From Shewanella fidelis ATCC BAA-318 (GTDB lineage Bacteria > Pseudomonadota > Gammaproteobacteria > Enterobacterales > Shewanellaceae): 56,026 bases of DNA. The notes beneath the pieces were generated by a model, which worked only from the letters and a program-made list of their open reading frames with translations, made no database searches and was not told where the DNA came from. The position numbers were made by a program, and so were the translations under genes. This document shows positions 1 through 7,993 of the stretch, piece by piece. Each line of letters begins with the position of its first letter. Positions within the stretch are counted from its first letter, which is position 1. The stretch spans positions 1 to 56,026 of the forward strand of contig NZ_JADX01000025.1 of assembly GCF_000518605.1 (NCBI RefSeq). Direction: 5' to 3'.

Positions 1-160
1 GCATCAGAATCGCTAAAACTCGCCATTCTGGAGCGTTTTTGGCTGCCTACTTCTGCGTTGAATAGCTTGATAAGGGAATAACCATTATTGCAGCTATTCG
101 CCTTGAATTAGTTTGCCAAAAACCGCTCTGAGTAGATCAAATTCTTATACTGATTGGTAT
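1..160. repeat. MITE-like imperfect palindrome, left end outside window
   Basis: The segment folds on itself. CTGGAGCGTTTTTGGC near 29-44 is answered by GCCAAAAACCGCTCTGAG near 114-131, and GAATAGCT near 60-67 by AGCTATTC near 93-100. It ends in CTTATACTGATTGGTAT (144-160), a terminus shared with copies at 1499-1579 and 31389-31450. No coding sequence is seen. I infer a non-autonomous mobile element; its left end probably lies outside the window. Confidence 0.6.
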
Positions 161-178
161 AATACCAATCAGTATAAG
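144..178. repeat. Perfect 17-bp inverted repeat (two abutting element ends)
   Basis: CTTATACTGATTGGTAT is followed after a single A by its exact reverse complement. The left arm is the right end of the element at 1-160. The right arm (162-178) has the form of a left terminus of the same family. Being 47 bp past the yedE stop codon, the palindrome could also act as a transcription end for yedE. Confidence 0.7.
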
Positions 179-224
179 AGCTGAACCGCAGATTGACTCT
201 TGGCATCAACTCCAATCCCCCATT

Positions 225-1478
225 TTAGGCTTGGCCTGTTACGGTAGAATTGGCTGTGGCTGTTAACTCTGCAAGCTTGGCGCTCATGGCTTGCTGCTGT
301 TTCTGTTGCTGCTTAAAAAAGCGCTGCTCCCAGATTAAGATCAACACAAACGATACGCCCAGCAAAAGATAAGTCATACCCAAGCCGCCAAGTGGGCCAA
401 ACAGCTCTAGCAGGTTAATTTTGTCCCAGCTGGTCGCCATAGGCTCGGCAATCGCATCCCAGTAGTAAGCTAAAATGGTTGCGCCAATAATGTTACCTAT
501 ACCTACCCACCAAAAGTGAACTTGCCCCTCTAATGCACGATACATCCAGCCTGTTTCACAGCCACCAGCAATCACAATACCGATCCCAAACAGTAAGCCA
601 CCAATCACCGCGTTCGGACCAGCCCATAGCGTTTTAGGCGTCATACCTAACTGCACATAGCTATAAATACCGATCACACTCACCGCCATGCCTAAGATAA
701 TCGCCTTAGCCATATGCGTGCGCCCCGTGATCCACATATCTCTAAATGCGGAGGTAAAGCAGATCTGTGCACGCTCAATCAATAAACCAAAGATAATTCC
801 CATGAACATGGCAATACCTAGCTTAGTTGAGCTTTGCATAACATAGAATGAAGCCGCGATCATGGCAGCAAACACTAGCCAGCCTAAACGAAAGCGGTTC
901 TGCACTTGATTCGGGCTGGGTTTAGCTATTTGCTTCAAGCCGCCAAGCTTAACCTTGGCGCTTGAACGGAAAAACGGTAGCAAGGTGATCTTAGCGCCTA
1001 TATAAGTGCCTGCTGCAGCGGCAAAGGCAAAAATCCATGCATGTAGCGTAAACTGCGGAATACCTGTGAAAAAAGCCGCTAAGTTGCATCCCATTGCCAA
1101 ACGCGCACCAAAACCGGCAATCATGCCACCGATTAGTGCCTGTGCAATACGCTTTTTAGAACTTGGCATGCGCAGCTTCATGTTGTTGGCCCACAATACC
1201 GCAGCCAAACACCCACCAAACATACCAATAATCATCACCCCGCCGACGCGATCTAGCGGTGTGCCGTTAAGGCCAATAATCTTAAAATACTGCCAAGTTT
1301 CCGGCTCAGCACCAAACCACTGCAGTATATGGCCGCCCCAACGAGTAAACTCGCCGGTTACTGCCCATAGTGAGCCTGTAAGCCCAAAGAAGTAGGTCGA
1401 CAAAATACCTGCCGCAATAACGGCAGCAAAAGGCGACCAGAATTTAATAAAAAACTGATTTTTAAAGGTTAACCACAT
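225..1478 (-). CDS. yedE: Selenium metabolism membrane protein YedE/FdhT
   Basis: A 417-residue polytopic inner-membrane protein of the YeeE/YedE (sulfur-type transport) family. It closely follows Escherichia coli YedE as I remember it: the N-terminal IKFW, the WAVTGEFTRWGG stretch, GARLAMGCNLAAFF, LLIERAQICFTSAFRDMW and GGCETGWMYRA are all present. The conserved cysteines in GCN, QIC and GGCE are the family's presumed substrate-handling residues. Family members are genetically linked to selenium supply for formate dehydrogenase, which fits the neighbouring fdh/sel genes. The first in-frame start is a GTG at 1487; the ATG at 1478 matches the E. coli N-terminus better. A 16-residue Gln-rich tail is not in E. 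coli YedE. It is bracketed by repeat elements. Confidence 0.88.
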   Translation of the reverse strand: MWLTFKNQFFIKFWSPFAAVIAAGILSTYFFGLTGSLWAVTGEFTRWGGHILQWFGAEPETWQYFKIIGLNGTPLDRVGGVMIIGMFGGCLAAVLWANNMKLRMPSSKKRIAQALIGGMIAGFGARLAMGCNLAAFFTGIPQFTLHAWIFAFAAAAGTYIGAKITLLPFFRSSAKVKLGGLKQIAKPSPNQVQNRFRLGWLVFAAMIAASFYVMQSSTKLGIAMFMGIIFGLLIERAQICFTSAFRDMWITGRTHMAKAIILGMAVSVIGIYSYVQLGMTPKTLWAGPNAVIGGLLFGIGIVIAGGCETGWMYRALEGQVHFWWVGIGNIIGATILAYYWDAIAEPMATSWDKINLLELFGPLGGLGMTYLLLGVSFVLILIWEQRFFKQQQKQQQAMSAKLAELTATANSTVTGQA

Positions 1479-1498
1479 ATTCCACACATACCAACTTA

Positions 1499-1579
1499 AT
1501 ACCAGTCAGCATAAACATTTACTCAGTCTGCGATATTTTCGCGCCTCTGAGTAAATCAAACTCTTATACTGACAGGTAT
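1499..1579. repeat. 81-bp MITE-like element with terminal inverted repeats
   Basis: It starts with ATACCAGTCAGCATAA and ends with the near reverse complement TTATACTGACAGGTAT. Inner arms TTTACTCAG and CTGAGTAAA also pair, so the whole unit is an imperfect palindrome. It shares the string CTCTGAGTARATCAA and the GGTAT terminus with 126-160 and 31389-31450. It lies about 20 bp before the yedE ATG, so it occupies the yedE leader. Confidence 0.7.
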
Positions 1580-1588
1580 AAAATGAAA

Positions 1589-1647
1589 CACTTAATTTAA
1601 GCGTTTAAGCTAAGCGGTCACTTATTGCAATGCGCTTAAATTAAGTG
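1589..1647 (-). terminator. Long hairpin downstream of fdhD
   Basis: A perfect 15-bp inverted repeat, CACTTAATTTAAGCG and its complement, with a 29-nt loop. On the minus strand it follows the fdhD stop codon by about 45 bp and is followed by a T-rich stretch. It is probably the fdhD transcript end, though the loop is long for a typical intrinsic terminator. Confidence 0.5.
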
Positions 1648-1690
1648 CTAAAACGTAAAACACTCATTAACAATAAAAATAACAGCTCAA

Positions 1691-2554
1691 CTAAACCACA
1701 GCTAAATTATTATTTTCAACATCACTGAGTGTTTCATTACATAAATATAACCTTTGAGGGTGGGTATATATTGTCACGCGGTTTTCACGACAAAATCCCA
1801 CTAAGGTTATATTTGATTTATTCGCAATATCAATCGCTAATGAAGTTGCTGAAGAAATTGCAAATATAATACTGATATTGGCTATCGCTGCCTTTTGTAC
1901 CATCTCAAAACTGGCTCGACTGGTTAATAACAGCGCCGCATGACGAGCCTGCTTATCAATATTGATATGACCAATTAATTTATCTAACGCGACATGACGA
2001 CCGACATCTTCGAAGCAGGATATTATATCACCTTCTGCCGATAACATGGCAGCAGCATGGGTTGCACCAGTCAAATTAAATGCGGTTTGGTGCTTATGCA
2101 AATTGGCTAAAGCTATCTTTAAGCTGTTTAAGTCAAACCGCGTATCCTTGGTCACTTTCACTATGGGTTTGACCGTTTGCTCTATCTGTTCAACCCCACA
2201 TAAACCACAGCCTGTACGGCCTGCAAGGCTACGACGATGAGCCTTTAACTGCATAAAACAACGTGGTGCTATCTCAATATGAACCAACACACCACTGGCA
2301 ATCGTTTCTATTTCAATAGCACGAATATCACGGACACTTTCAATGATGGACTCAGATAAACTAAAACCAATAGCAAACTCTTTTAAGGCTGTTGGACATG
2401 CCATCATCACCACATGAGAAATACCATTATAAATCAACGCCACCCTCACTTCTTTGGCAACGGTTTCAATAAGTGATTGTTCTCTGTCATTACGAAAACA
2501 GGTGACTGAAGCTTGCTCAGTAATATTATTTAAGCCACATACGAGTTCCGTCAT
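1691..2554 (-). CDS. fdhD: Formate dehydrogenase accessory sulfurtransferase FdhD
   Basis: FdhD moves sulfur from IscS to the Mo-bis-MGD cofactor so that formate dehydrogenase becomes active. The protein carries the family CxxC motif in TGCGLCGVEQ (Cys116 and Cys119 from the chosen start), the EFAIGF stretch near 60, and the C-terminal GRHVALDKLIGH and SRASFEMVQKAA blocks typical of the cofactor-binding fold. I chose the ATG at 2554 (287 residues) because GGAAC sits upstream. The reading frame opens 12 codons earlier at a TTG without a clear ribosome site. It is separated from the fdhABCE operon by selA, selB and selC, and probably has its own promoter in 2555-2792. Confidence 0.92.
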   Translation of the reverse strand: MTELVCGLNNITEQASVTCFRNDREQSLIETVAKEVRVALIYNGISHVVMMACPTALKEFAIGFSLSESIIESVRDIRAIEIETIASGVLVHIEIAPRCFMQLKAHRRSLAGRTGCGLCGVEQIEQTVKPIVKVTKDTRFDLNSLKIALANLHKHQTAFNLTGATHAAAMLSAEGDIISCFEDVGRHVALDKLIGHINIDKQARHAALLLTSRASFEMVQKAAIANISIIFAISSATSLAIDIANKSNITLVGFCRENRVTIYTHPQRLYLCNETLSDVENNNLAVV

Positions 2555-2792
2555 AAAACTGTTCCATTTTTCGATTAAATATTCTGCCAATTAATTGTTT
2601 AAATATTTTTAACGGCAAAATGTAAATTAGACTCACATTTACAAAACATATAAGTCGATTAATATCACTTCTCAAAACAATTCTGATGAAGTCATGTTTT
2701 AATTACTTGGTAAATAATGTCCCACTCGTGGTAACTAATAAGCCGAAATCTCATTTAGATTCACAGTTAATAAAGTTAACGACCAACCACTA
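2555..2792. other. Intergenic region between fdhD and selC
   Basis: About 240 AT-rich bases hold the presumed fdhD promoter on the minus strand and the upstream part of the selC promoter on the plus strand. I see no ORF, no RNA gene and no strong palindromic operator here. Confidence 0.5.
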
Positions 2793-2821
2793 TTGTTTAG
2801 CTAAACCCAATTGCCTATCAT
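2793..2821 (+). promoter_or_regulatory. Sigma70-type promoter of selC
   Basis: TTGTTT at 2793-2798 and TATCAT at 2816-2821 are separated by exactly 17 bp. A GC-rich stretch (GCGCCGC, 2822-2828) follows, like the discriminator of stringently controlled stable-RNA promoters. The tRNA begins 17 nt after the -10 box. Confidence 0.65.
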
Positions 2822-2825
2822 GCGC

Positions 2826-2943
2826 CGCAAGTGATAAGGAAGAACGTCGTTTCCGGTGAAACGTCTGGACTTCAAATCCAGGTGGGGCTGCCAGCAGTCC
2901 CGGGTAGGTTCAACTCCTATGTTCTTCCGCCAAATCACTTGCG
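2826..2943. repeat. 10-bp perfect inverted repeat flanking selC
   Basis: CGCAAGTGAT at 2826-2835 is the exact complement of ATCACTTGCG at 2934-2943. In the precursor transcript the leader and trailer of tRNA-Sec could pair and extend the acceptor stem. The right arm is also selB coding sequence (codons of Ile-Ala-Ser-Asp). Confidence 0.75.
2838..2932 (+). tRNA. selC: tRNA-Sec (anticodon TCA)
   Basis: The 95-nt gene reads as a selenocysteine tRNA. The extended acceptor arm starts GGAAGAAC and closes with GTTCTTCC, the anticodon stem-loop is CTGGACTTCAAATCCAG with anticodon TCA, the long variable arm spans roughly 2881-2906, and CCA is encoded at the 3' end. It matches E. coli selC in length and most positions as I recall it. 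It delivers selenocysteine at UGA codons together with SelB. Its last 23 nt overlap the end of selB on the opposite strand. Confidence 0.97.
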
Positions 2944-4817
2944 ATAAAAATACTGCTATCTCGTATCACTCTCGAATTATCTTTCTTCTTACGCCAAGTT
3001 AATCCACTGCGGTCATAAAACTCTAACAGTTGAATACTGGCTTTGCGGCCAAGCTGAATAATGGCATTGAAGTCTGCAGTCTTAATCTCACCTGCCATTG
3101 CCACTTGGCTACGGATAACATCGGCGTAAAGATACAAGCTCTCTGTAAGCATGAAGCGATCTTTAACGATTGCCGATAGATATCCCAGCTGGATCAACTT
3201 GCGGCATAGTGCGCGGATCTCTTTAAGCTCAATAGCCAATGCCGCAGCAAAGTCTGTCGACCACAGCGGGCCTTTTGCCGCTAATAGCTGTTGCTTTATT
3301 TGCCGCCACAGTTGTTGTTCAACCTCAGACAGTGCCAAGTTATGACATGGCAGATGCAATAAACCACGGGTACTTTGCAACAGCTTTTGTTCTCGAAGAC
3401 TGTCGGTGAGCTTTAGCAGTACTGCTAATGGGTATTGGTTGTGAGTCATGCGCTGCAAGCGGTTTATACTCAAACCTAATAGCTCAGGCGACTGTTGATG
3501 GTAATCGTCAATTAACGCCAGTAACTTTGCTGTAATCTGTGCGTGAAGCGACTTAGATAGTAAATATCCCTCAAGCGTGATCACTTGCTCATTCGTCAAA
3601 CATAGGGCGTGCTCAGTTAATTGATTAGCCCAAATAAAAGCTGACTTTTGTACACAGTGCTCAGCAGTTTGTAACTGTAGACTCGCCGCTAATGAATCGC
3701 ATTGCTTCAACTTTTCTAGATAAGCTAAGCGCTCAACACTGCGTTTTGCACGAGTAGGTGGGTTAATGTCTAATACCCGCAATGCACCCAACGTTGTTTT
3801 AGCGGCACTGTCGCGAACAACGATGCGGTCTTGCTCGATACAACCTAGTGGCTGCTCACATTGCAACTCAACTAAGGCACTGCCGTCAGCAAGGTTTTGC
3901 AGTAATCCTAAACGCGCCGTTGTGTGACGATTGCCAAGATGCACTTGCACATTTTGCCAGTGCTTAAATGGCAATACAGATTCAAACACGCCACAAATGG
4001 CTTTGGCTGGTCCTGCTACAGGCTCAAGCTCGGTCAACCAGTCACCGCGCTCAGCGCCCCTATGAGCATCAACCCCAGTAATATTGAGTGCGACTCGCTG
4101 GCAATGATGTGCGCTATCACTCACTCGCCCCTGACTATGTAAGGTTCGCACCTTGACCGGTTTTCGCTGACCTGAAAGATATAGGCTTTGGCCTTGACTA
4201 ACTTGGCCGCTAATCACAGTGCCAGTAACTACAAGACCCGCGCCTTTTACACTAAAGGCTCTATCAATTGCCATGCGAAAGCTAGCTTGCTCGCGAGTCT
4301 GTTTAAGCTTGGTCATTTGCTTCTGAGCAAGCTCAGTAATCGCAGCACTTAACTCGCGAATACCCAAGCCTGTTTGCGCTGAAACAACATAGATAGGGCT
4401 TGGTCTTTGATTTTTTTGCAGTAGCTCCGCCACCTCTAGCTTCACCATCTCAACTCGGTCACTGTCGACCTTATCTTGCTTGGTGAGCACCACAATAAGA
4501 TGTTCAAGATTAAGCAGTTGCAAAATGGCTAGATGCTCATGGGTTTGCGGCATCACGCCATCATCACAGGCGATAATAAGTAGCGCATGTTTGGCACAGC
4601 TCACTCCAGCTAGCATGGTGTTAATAAACTTACTGTGCCCCGGCACATCGACAAAGGCTAAGCGCTCACCGTCAGCTAAATCCATAAAGGCGTAGCCTAG
4701 CTCGATGGTCATGCCACGCTGTTTTTCTTCTGGCAAACGATCAGCATTGGTACCTGTTAACGCTTGAATAAGGCTAGTTTTACCGTGATCCACATGGCCT
4801 GCGGTGACAATAATCAT
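2910..4817 (-). CDS. selB: Selenocysteine-specific translation elongation factor SelB
   Basis: SelB is a GTPase that binds Sec-tRNA-Sec and the SECIS hairpin and brings selenocysteine to the ribosome at UGA. The 635-residue protein starts with the G domain: GHVDHGKTSL (P loop, residues 7-16), DVPGH and TKQD. EF-Tu-like beta-barrel domains follow, then C-terminal winged-helix repeats (from about 370) that bind the mRNA hairpin. Its ATG overlaps the selA stop codon (ATGA), so the two are translationally coupled. The final eight codons run through the 3' end of selC on the opposite strand, so the C-terminal residues LAEEHRS are encoded by the complement of the tRNA acceptor and T arms. The E. 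coli protein is about 20 residues shorter. Confidence 0.96.
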   Translation of the reverse strand: MIIVTAGHVDHGKTSLIQALTGTNADRLPEEKQRGMTIELGYAFMDLADGERLAFVDVPGHSKFINTMLAGVSCAKHALLIIACDDGVMPQTHEHLAILQLLNLEHLIVVLTKQDKVDSDRVEMVKLEVAELLQKNQRPSPIYVVSAQTGLGIRELSAAITELAQKQMTKLKQTREQASFRMAIDRAFSVKGAGLVVTGTVISGQVSQGQSLYLSGQRKPVKVRTLHSQGRVSDSAHHCQRVALNITGVDAHRGAERGDWLTELEPVAGPAKAICGVFESVLPFKHWQNVQVHLGNRHTTARLGLLQNLADGSALVELQCEQPLGCIEQDRIVVRDSAAKTTLGALRVLDINPPTRAKRSVERLAYLEKLKQCDSLAASLQLQTAEHCVQKSAFIWANQLTEHALCLTNEQVITLEGYLLSKSLHAQITAKLLALIDDYHQQSPELLGLSINRLQRMTHNQYPLAVLLKLTDSLREQKLLQSTRGLLHLPCHNLALSEVEQQLWRQIKQQLLAAKGPLWSTDFAAALAIELKEIRALCRKLIQLGYLSAIVKDRFMLTESLYLYADVIRSQVAMAGEIKTADFNAIIQLGRKASIQLLEFYDRSGLTWRKKKDNSRVIRDSSIFIASDLAEEHRS

Positions 4818-6292
4818 GACGCAGCCTCCATGCTTTTGTTCTCAAAGCTAATCTCTCTATGAAAGCTAAGTAGGCTTGTTGTCAGGACTTCAATAAGCTG
4901 GTTGTCATTGTCAGTGCCTCGTAAGTCTAACCACAACTGATTAGCGGCAATCCGACCAATAATTGGCACGCTAGCAGCTTTAAACCACTTATCTAGCTGC
5001 AATACACTTGGCGAGTTATTCTGTTTGTTTGCGTTAGTATTAACAGCAAAACACAAGGCAACAGAATCAAGCAACACATCAGGTTGCGAACCGCTACCCA
5101 CTTGGGTTTGGCAAGCTTGAATTGATACATCAAATACGCTGCTACTGGCTAATTGTTGCTGAAGCTCTTGTGCAAATCGTTCAAGTTCAACCAAAGGACG
5201 GGAGAGTTTTCTAAAGATAGGTAATTGGCTATCCAGCTTTTGTGGATTGCGGTACTGCATCAAGGTTGCTTCGAGCGCGGCTAGCGTCATTTTATCGCAG
5301 CGCAACGCACGTTTAAGTGGATGCGCTTGCAGCTTAGCAATTAACTCGCTATTGCCAACCACCAATCCAGCTTGCGGCCCGCCAAGCAGTTTGTCGCCAG
5401 AAAAACTGACTAGATCAACACCATCTTGTAGCATCTGCTGTGGCATTGGCTCTTTTGATAAACCAAAGCGAGACAGGTCGGTGAGCGCGCCGCTGCCAAG
5501 ATCGGAGATCAGTGCAATGCCTTTGTCTTTACATAAAGCCGCAAGCTCAGCTTCTTCGGTAACTTTTGTAAAGCCACTAATATGGTAATTACTGGTGTGC
5601 ACCTTCATAATCGCCGCGGTGTTTTCATTTATAGCGGCTGCGTAATCTTTAAGATGAGTACGGTTGGTACAACCCACTTCCACTAGCTTACAACCCGCCT
5701 GCGCCATAATATCGGGGATCCGAAACGCACCACCGATCTCCACCAGCTCACCACGGGAAACAATGACCTCTTTACCAGCGGCTGTTGCAGCCAGCATCAG
5801 TAAAACTGCGGCTGCATTGTTGTTTACTATGCAGCAACTGTCAGCCCCTGTTAACTCGTGGATAAGTGCTGCAATGGCACTATCGCGATGACCACGCTTG
5901 CCTTGGCCCATATCAAATTCAAGCGGCACAGGACTGCGCATTACTTGAGTGACAGCATCAATAGCAGCTTCACACATCTGCGAGCGTCCTAGGTTGGTAT
6001 GCAATATAGTGCCAGTAAGATTAATCACTGGGCTCATACTTTGACGTTGAGCTTTTACGATGCGATCAGCAAGCTCAGTGCTAATATCACCGAGATCCAA
6101 ACACCAATTAGGTAAGCTGTGATGACTAGCGATTTGCCGACGTGCGTCCTGCAGCATTTGCGCCAATAAGGATTTAATCCAAGGCTTGCCCTGCTGCTCG
6201 ATAAAACCTATCACTTGAGGTATCAGTAACAAGCTATCCATTGCCGGTAAACAACGGTATAGCGCTTGAGTGGAGTTGATAGCTTGAGTCAT
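4814..6292 (-). CDS. selA: L-seryl-tRNA(Sec) selenium transferase SelA
   Basis: SelA converts seryl-tRNA-Sec to selenocysteyl-tRNA-Sec with selenophosphate, using PLP. The 492-residue protein has the SelA signatures NLTGTILHTNLGRS (about 90-103), NNNAAAVLLML, and SFSGDKLLGGPQAG with the PLP-binding lysine. It overlaps selB by 4 bp. The selenophosphate synthetase gene selD is not in this window, so the pathway depends on another locus. A hairpin terminator lies between fdhE and selA, so selAB may have a separate promoter near 6293-6340 or rely on read-through. Confidence 0.96.
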   Translation of the reverse strand: MTQAINSTQALYRCLPAMDSLLLIPQVIGFIEQQGKPWIKSLLAQMLQDARRQIASHHSLPNWCLDLGDISTELADRIVKAQRQSMSPVINLTGTILHTNLGRSQMCEAAIDAVTQVMRSPVPLEFDMGQGKRGHRDSAIAALIHELTGADSCCIVNNNAAAVLLMLAATAAGKEVIVSRGELVEIGGAFRIPDIMAQAGCKLVEVGCTNRTHLKDYAAAINENTAAIMKVHTSNYHISGFTKVTEEAELAALCKDKGIALISDLGSGALTDLSRFGLSKEPMPQQMLQDGVDLVSFSGDKLLGGPQAGLVVGNSELIAKLQAHPLKRALRCDKMTLAALEATLMQYRNPQKLDSQLPIFRKLSRPLVELERFAQELQQQLASSSVFDVSIQACQTQVGSGSQPDVLLDSVALCFAVNTNANKQNNSPSVLQLDKWFKAASVPIIGRIAANQLWLDLRGTDNDNQLIEVLTTSLLSFHREISFENKSMEAAS

Positions 6293-6339
6293 AAGTCTTG
6301 GTCTAGTTTCTTCTGTTAATGCTGATTGCTGGTTAATAA

Positions 6340-6365
6340 AAGAGCCGCAGCGATATGCGGCTCTT
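6340..6365 (-). terminator. Intrinsic terminator after fdhE
   Basis: A perfect 10-bp stem, AAGAGCCGCA with its complement, and a 6-nt loop, followed on the minus strand by TTATT. It lies about 20 bp past the fdhE stop codon and before selA, so it likely ends or attenuates the fdhABCE transcript. Confidence 0.75.
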
Positions 6366-6387
6366 GATTGCCTTTTGTTAAAGCTGA

Positions 6388-7341
6388 TTAGTGAATATCA
6401 CCCACCTTTGGCTGCGGCGCTTGCTCTTGCTCATGAGCAAGTAGCAATGGATTGACTGTGGTTGCGCTGTATCCCTGCTCAACCAAATGACTATCCATCA
6501 CTAAGGTCGCCAAGTCGTCTGCCGCCACTTCAAGTCTAGGGTTGATATCGGTAAAGAACATCTTGGTATACCCTTTACAGGTGTCGCAGCTTTCAACTCG
6601 AATTGCCGCATTGGTTTCGGTCTCAGCCCACAACAACACACCTTTGCTTTCACCACATGAAGTGCACTCAGCGCGAACTTCATGCCACTCGGTTTCGCAT
6701 AAACTGCAATGTAAGTAACGTAAGCCCACACGTGGCTCTTCCTTGATCACGCTCCCTACTGGGTGGCTACCACATACAGGGCATAAACGTTTATGTGCCT
6801 CACCGTTATCCGCTAAGTGTTGAGCAACATCCACAGCCCAATGCGACCAGTACACCGACAGTGAGGCCCATATAAATAGGCTGTACTGCGCTGGTACTTG
6901 AGCAAAATGACCGTTTAACATCGACTCGGCATAAGCTTGCAGTACATCAGCCTTAGCTTTAGCAAGTTCCTTTAACACTACGTGCAAGTCAGTACTCACT
7001 TTAGGCATTAGCTCACTAACTAGTTCCAGCAATACTGACTGCCAATAGTTGCCCCACTCAAAATGCTGCTGCGCCATCGGCTTATCTCGGCTTAAATCTA
7101 ACTCTGGTTTTGGACCAAAGCAGCTTTTTGCCGCCTCGCCATATAGAGCCGATACCTTCTCTTGAGCGATAACTAACTGCTCGAGTAAGCCAAAGTATTC
7201 TGTTAAACCAGACTCTTCAGCCAGCTCTGCTAGTCGCTTGGCTCTAAATTGATAAACGGCTTTGGGATCAGCGGCAATCACGGTTTTAATATCCAATGAC
7301 TGACCAGGGATCTTTTCAGCGTCGAGTATTGCTGTGCTCAT
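6388..7341 (-). CDS. fdhE: Formate dehydrogenase accessory protein FdhE
   Basis: FdhE is a cytoplasmic rubredoxin-like protein that helps mature Tat-dependent respiratory formate dehydrogenases. The 317-residue protein has four CxxC pairs in its C-terminal half (CPVC, CSLC, CTSC, CDTC, about residues 185-270), which bind iron in the family. It begins 2 bp after the fdhC stop codon and is the last gene of the fdhABCE operon; AGGAAA precedes the ATG. The length is close to E. coli FdhE. This gene and the Tat signal on FdhA both point to an exported enzyme. Confidence 0.92.
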   Translation of the reverse strand: MSTAILDAEKIPGQSLDIKTVIAADPKAVYQFRAKRLAELAEESGLTEYFGLLEQLVIAQEKVSALYGEAAKSCFGPKPELDLSRDKPMAQQHFEWGNYWQSVLLELVSELMPKVSTDLHVVLKELAKAKADVLQAYAESMLNGHFAQVPAQYSLFIWASLSVYWSHWAVDVAQHLADNGEAHKRLCPVCGSHPVGSVIKEEPRVGLRYLHCSLCETEWHEVRAECTSCGESKGVLLWAETETNAAIRVESCDTCKGYTKMFFTDINPRLEVAADDLATLVMDSHLVEQGYSATTVNPLLLAHEQEQAPQPKVGDIH

Positions 7342-7343
7342 AA

Positions 7344-7988
7344 TTAGTGTTTTTCCTGCTTATTAGTCTGTAATTCAGGATCGTTTAGCATGTTAGGGTG
7401 ATGCTTCTTGCACCAAGCCCGTGATACGTAGCCGTACAACATGCCAGCAACCGACCCTTCCACCCACGTTGCCATCCAGAAGTGCACAATCACGAAGATC
7501 AACATGATCACGGCACAGATTGCGTGGATTAAAATCGCCCACTGGATCGCACTTGCTTCAAAGTAAGGAGCAAAGTACGGCTGCCACATCATGATGCCGG
7601 TAATCGTCAGTGCGATTGAGGTCACCACGAAGGTACGGAACAGTACTTTTTGACCTGGGTTGTAATGGCCGATTGCCGGGATCTTATCCTCGTTTTCGAA
7701 CATCACATCCTTGATAGCTAACATCCAAGTTAGGTCGTTCTTTTCCCACTTGTTATGGTGGTAATAGCGCACTAGCATCACCATTAACGGTAAACACATT
7801 AGTAAACCGGCAATTGGGTGAACAAAGCGTGCCATTTGCGGTGTGCCTGCAATCGCTCCCAACCATTGAAATGATGGGAAGAAGAAAGCAAAGCCGGTTA
7901 GGAATGTCACCAAACCTGCTGCAACCACAAACCAATGACAGATGCGGTCGAACAACTTATGGCGCAAAATCATATTCTGCTTATGCAT
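7344..7988 (-). CDS. fdhC: Formate dehydrogenase cytochrome b subunit
   Basis: The gamma subunit is a diheme cytochrome b that anchors the formate dehydrogenase in the inner membrane and passes electrons to quinone. The 214-residue protein has four hydrophobic segments and histidines at positions matching the FdnI/FdoI heme ligands: His18 in RICHW, His57 in FVHP, and two in LIHAICAVIMLIFVIVHFW. It lies 5 bp after fdhB and 2 bp before fdhE. The C-terminus is hydrophilic and probably cytoplasmic. Confidence 0.92.
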   Translation of the reverse strand: MHKQNMILRHKLFDRICHWFVVAAGLVTFLTGFAFFFPSFQWLGAIAGTPQMARFVHPIAGLLMCLPLMVMLVRYYHHNKWEKNDLTWMLAIKDVMFENEDKIPAIGHYNPGQKVLFRTFVVTSIALTITGIMMWQPYFAPYFEASAIQWAILIHAICAVIMLIFVIVHFWMATWVEGSVAGMLYGYVSRAWCKKHHPNMLNDPELQTNKQEKH

Positions 7989-7993
7989 GAGCG

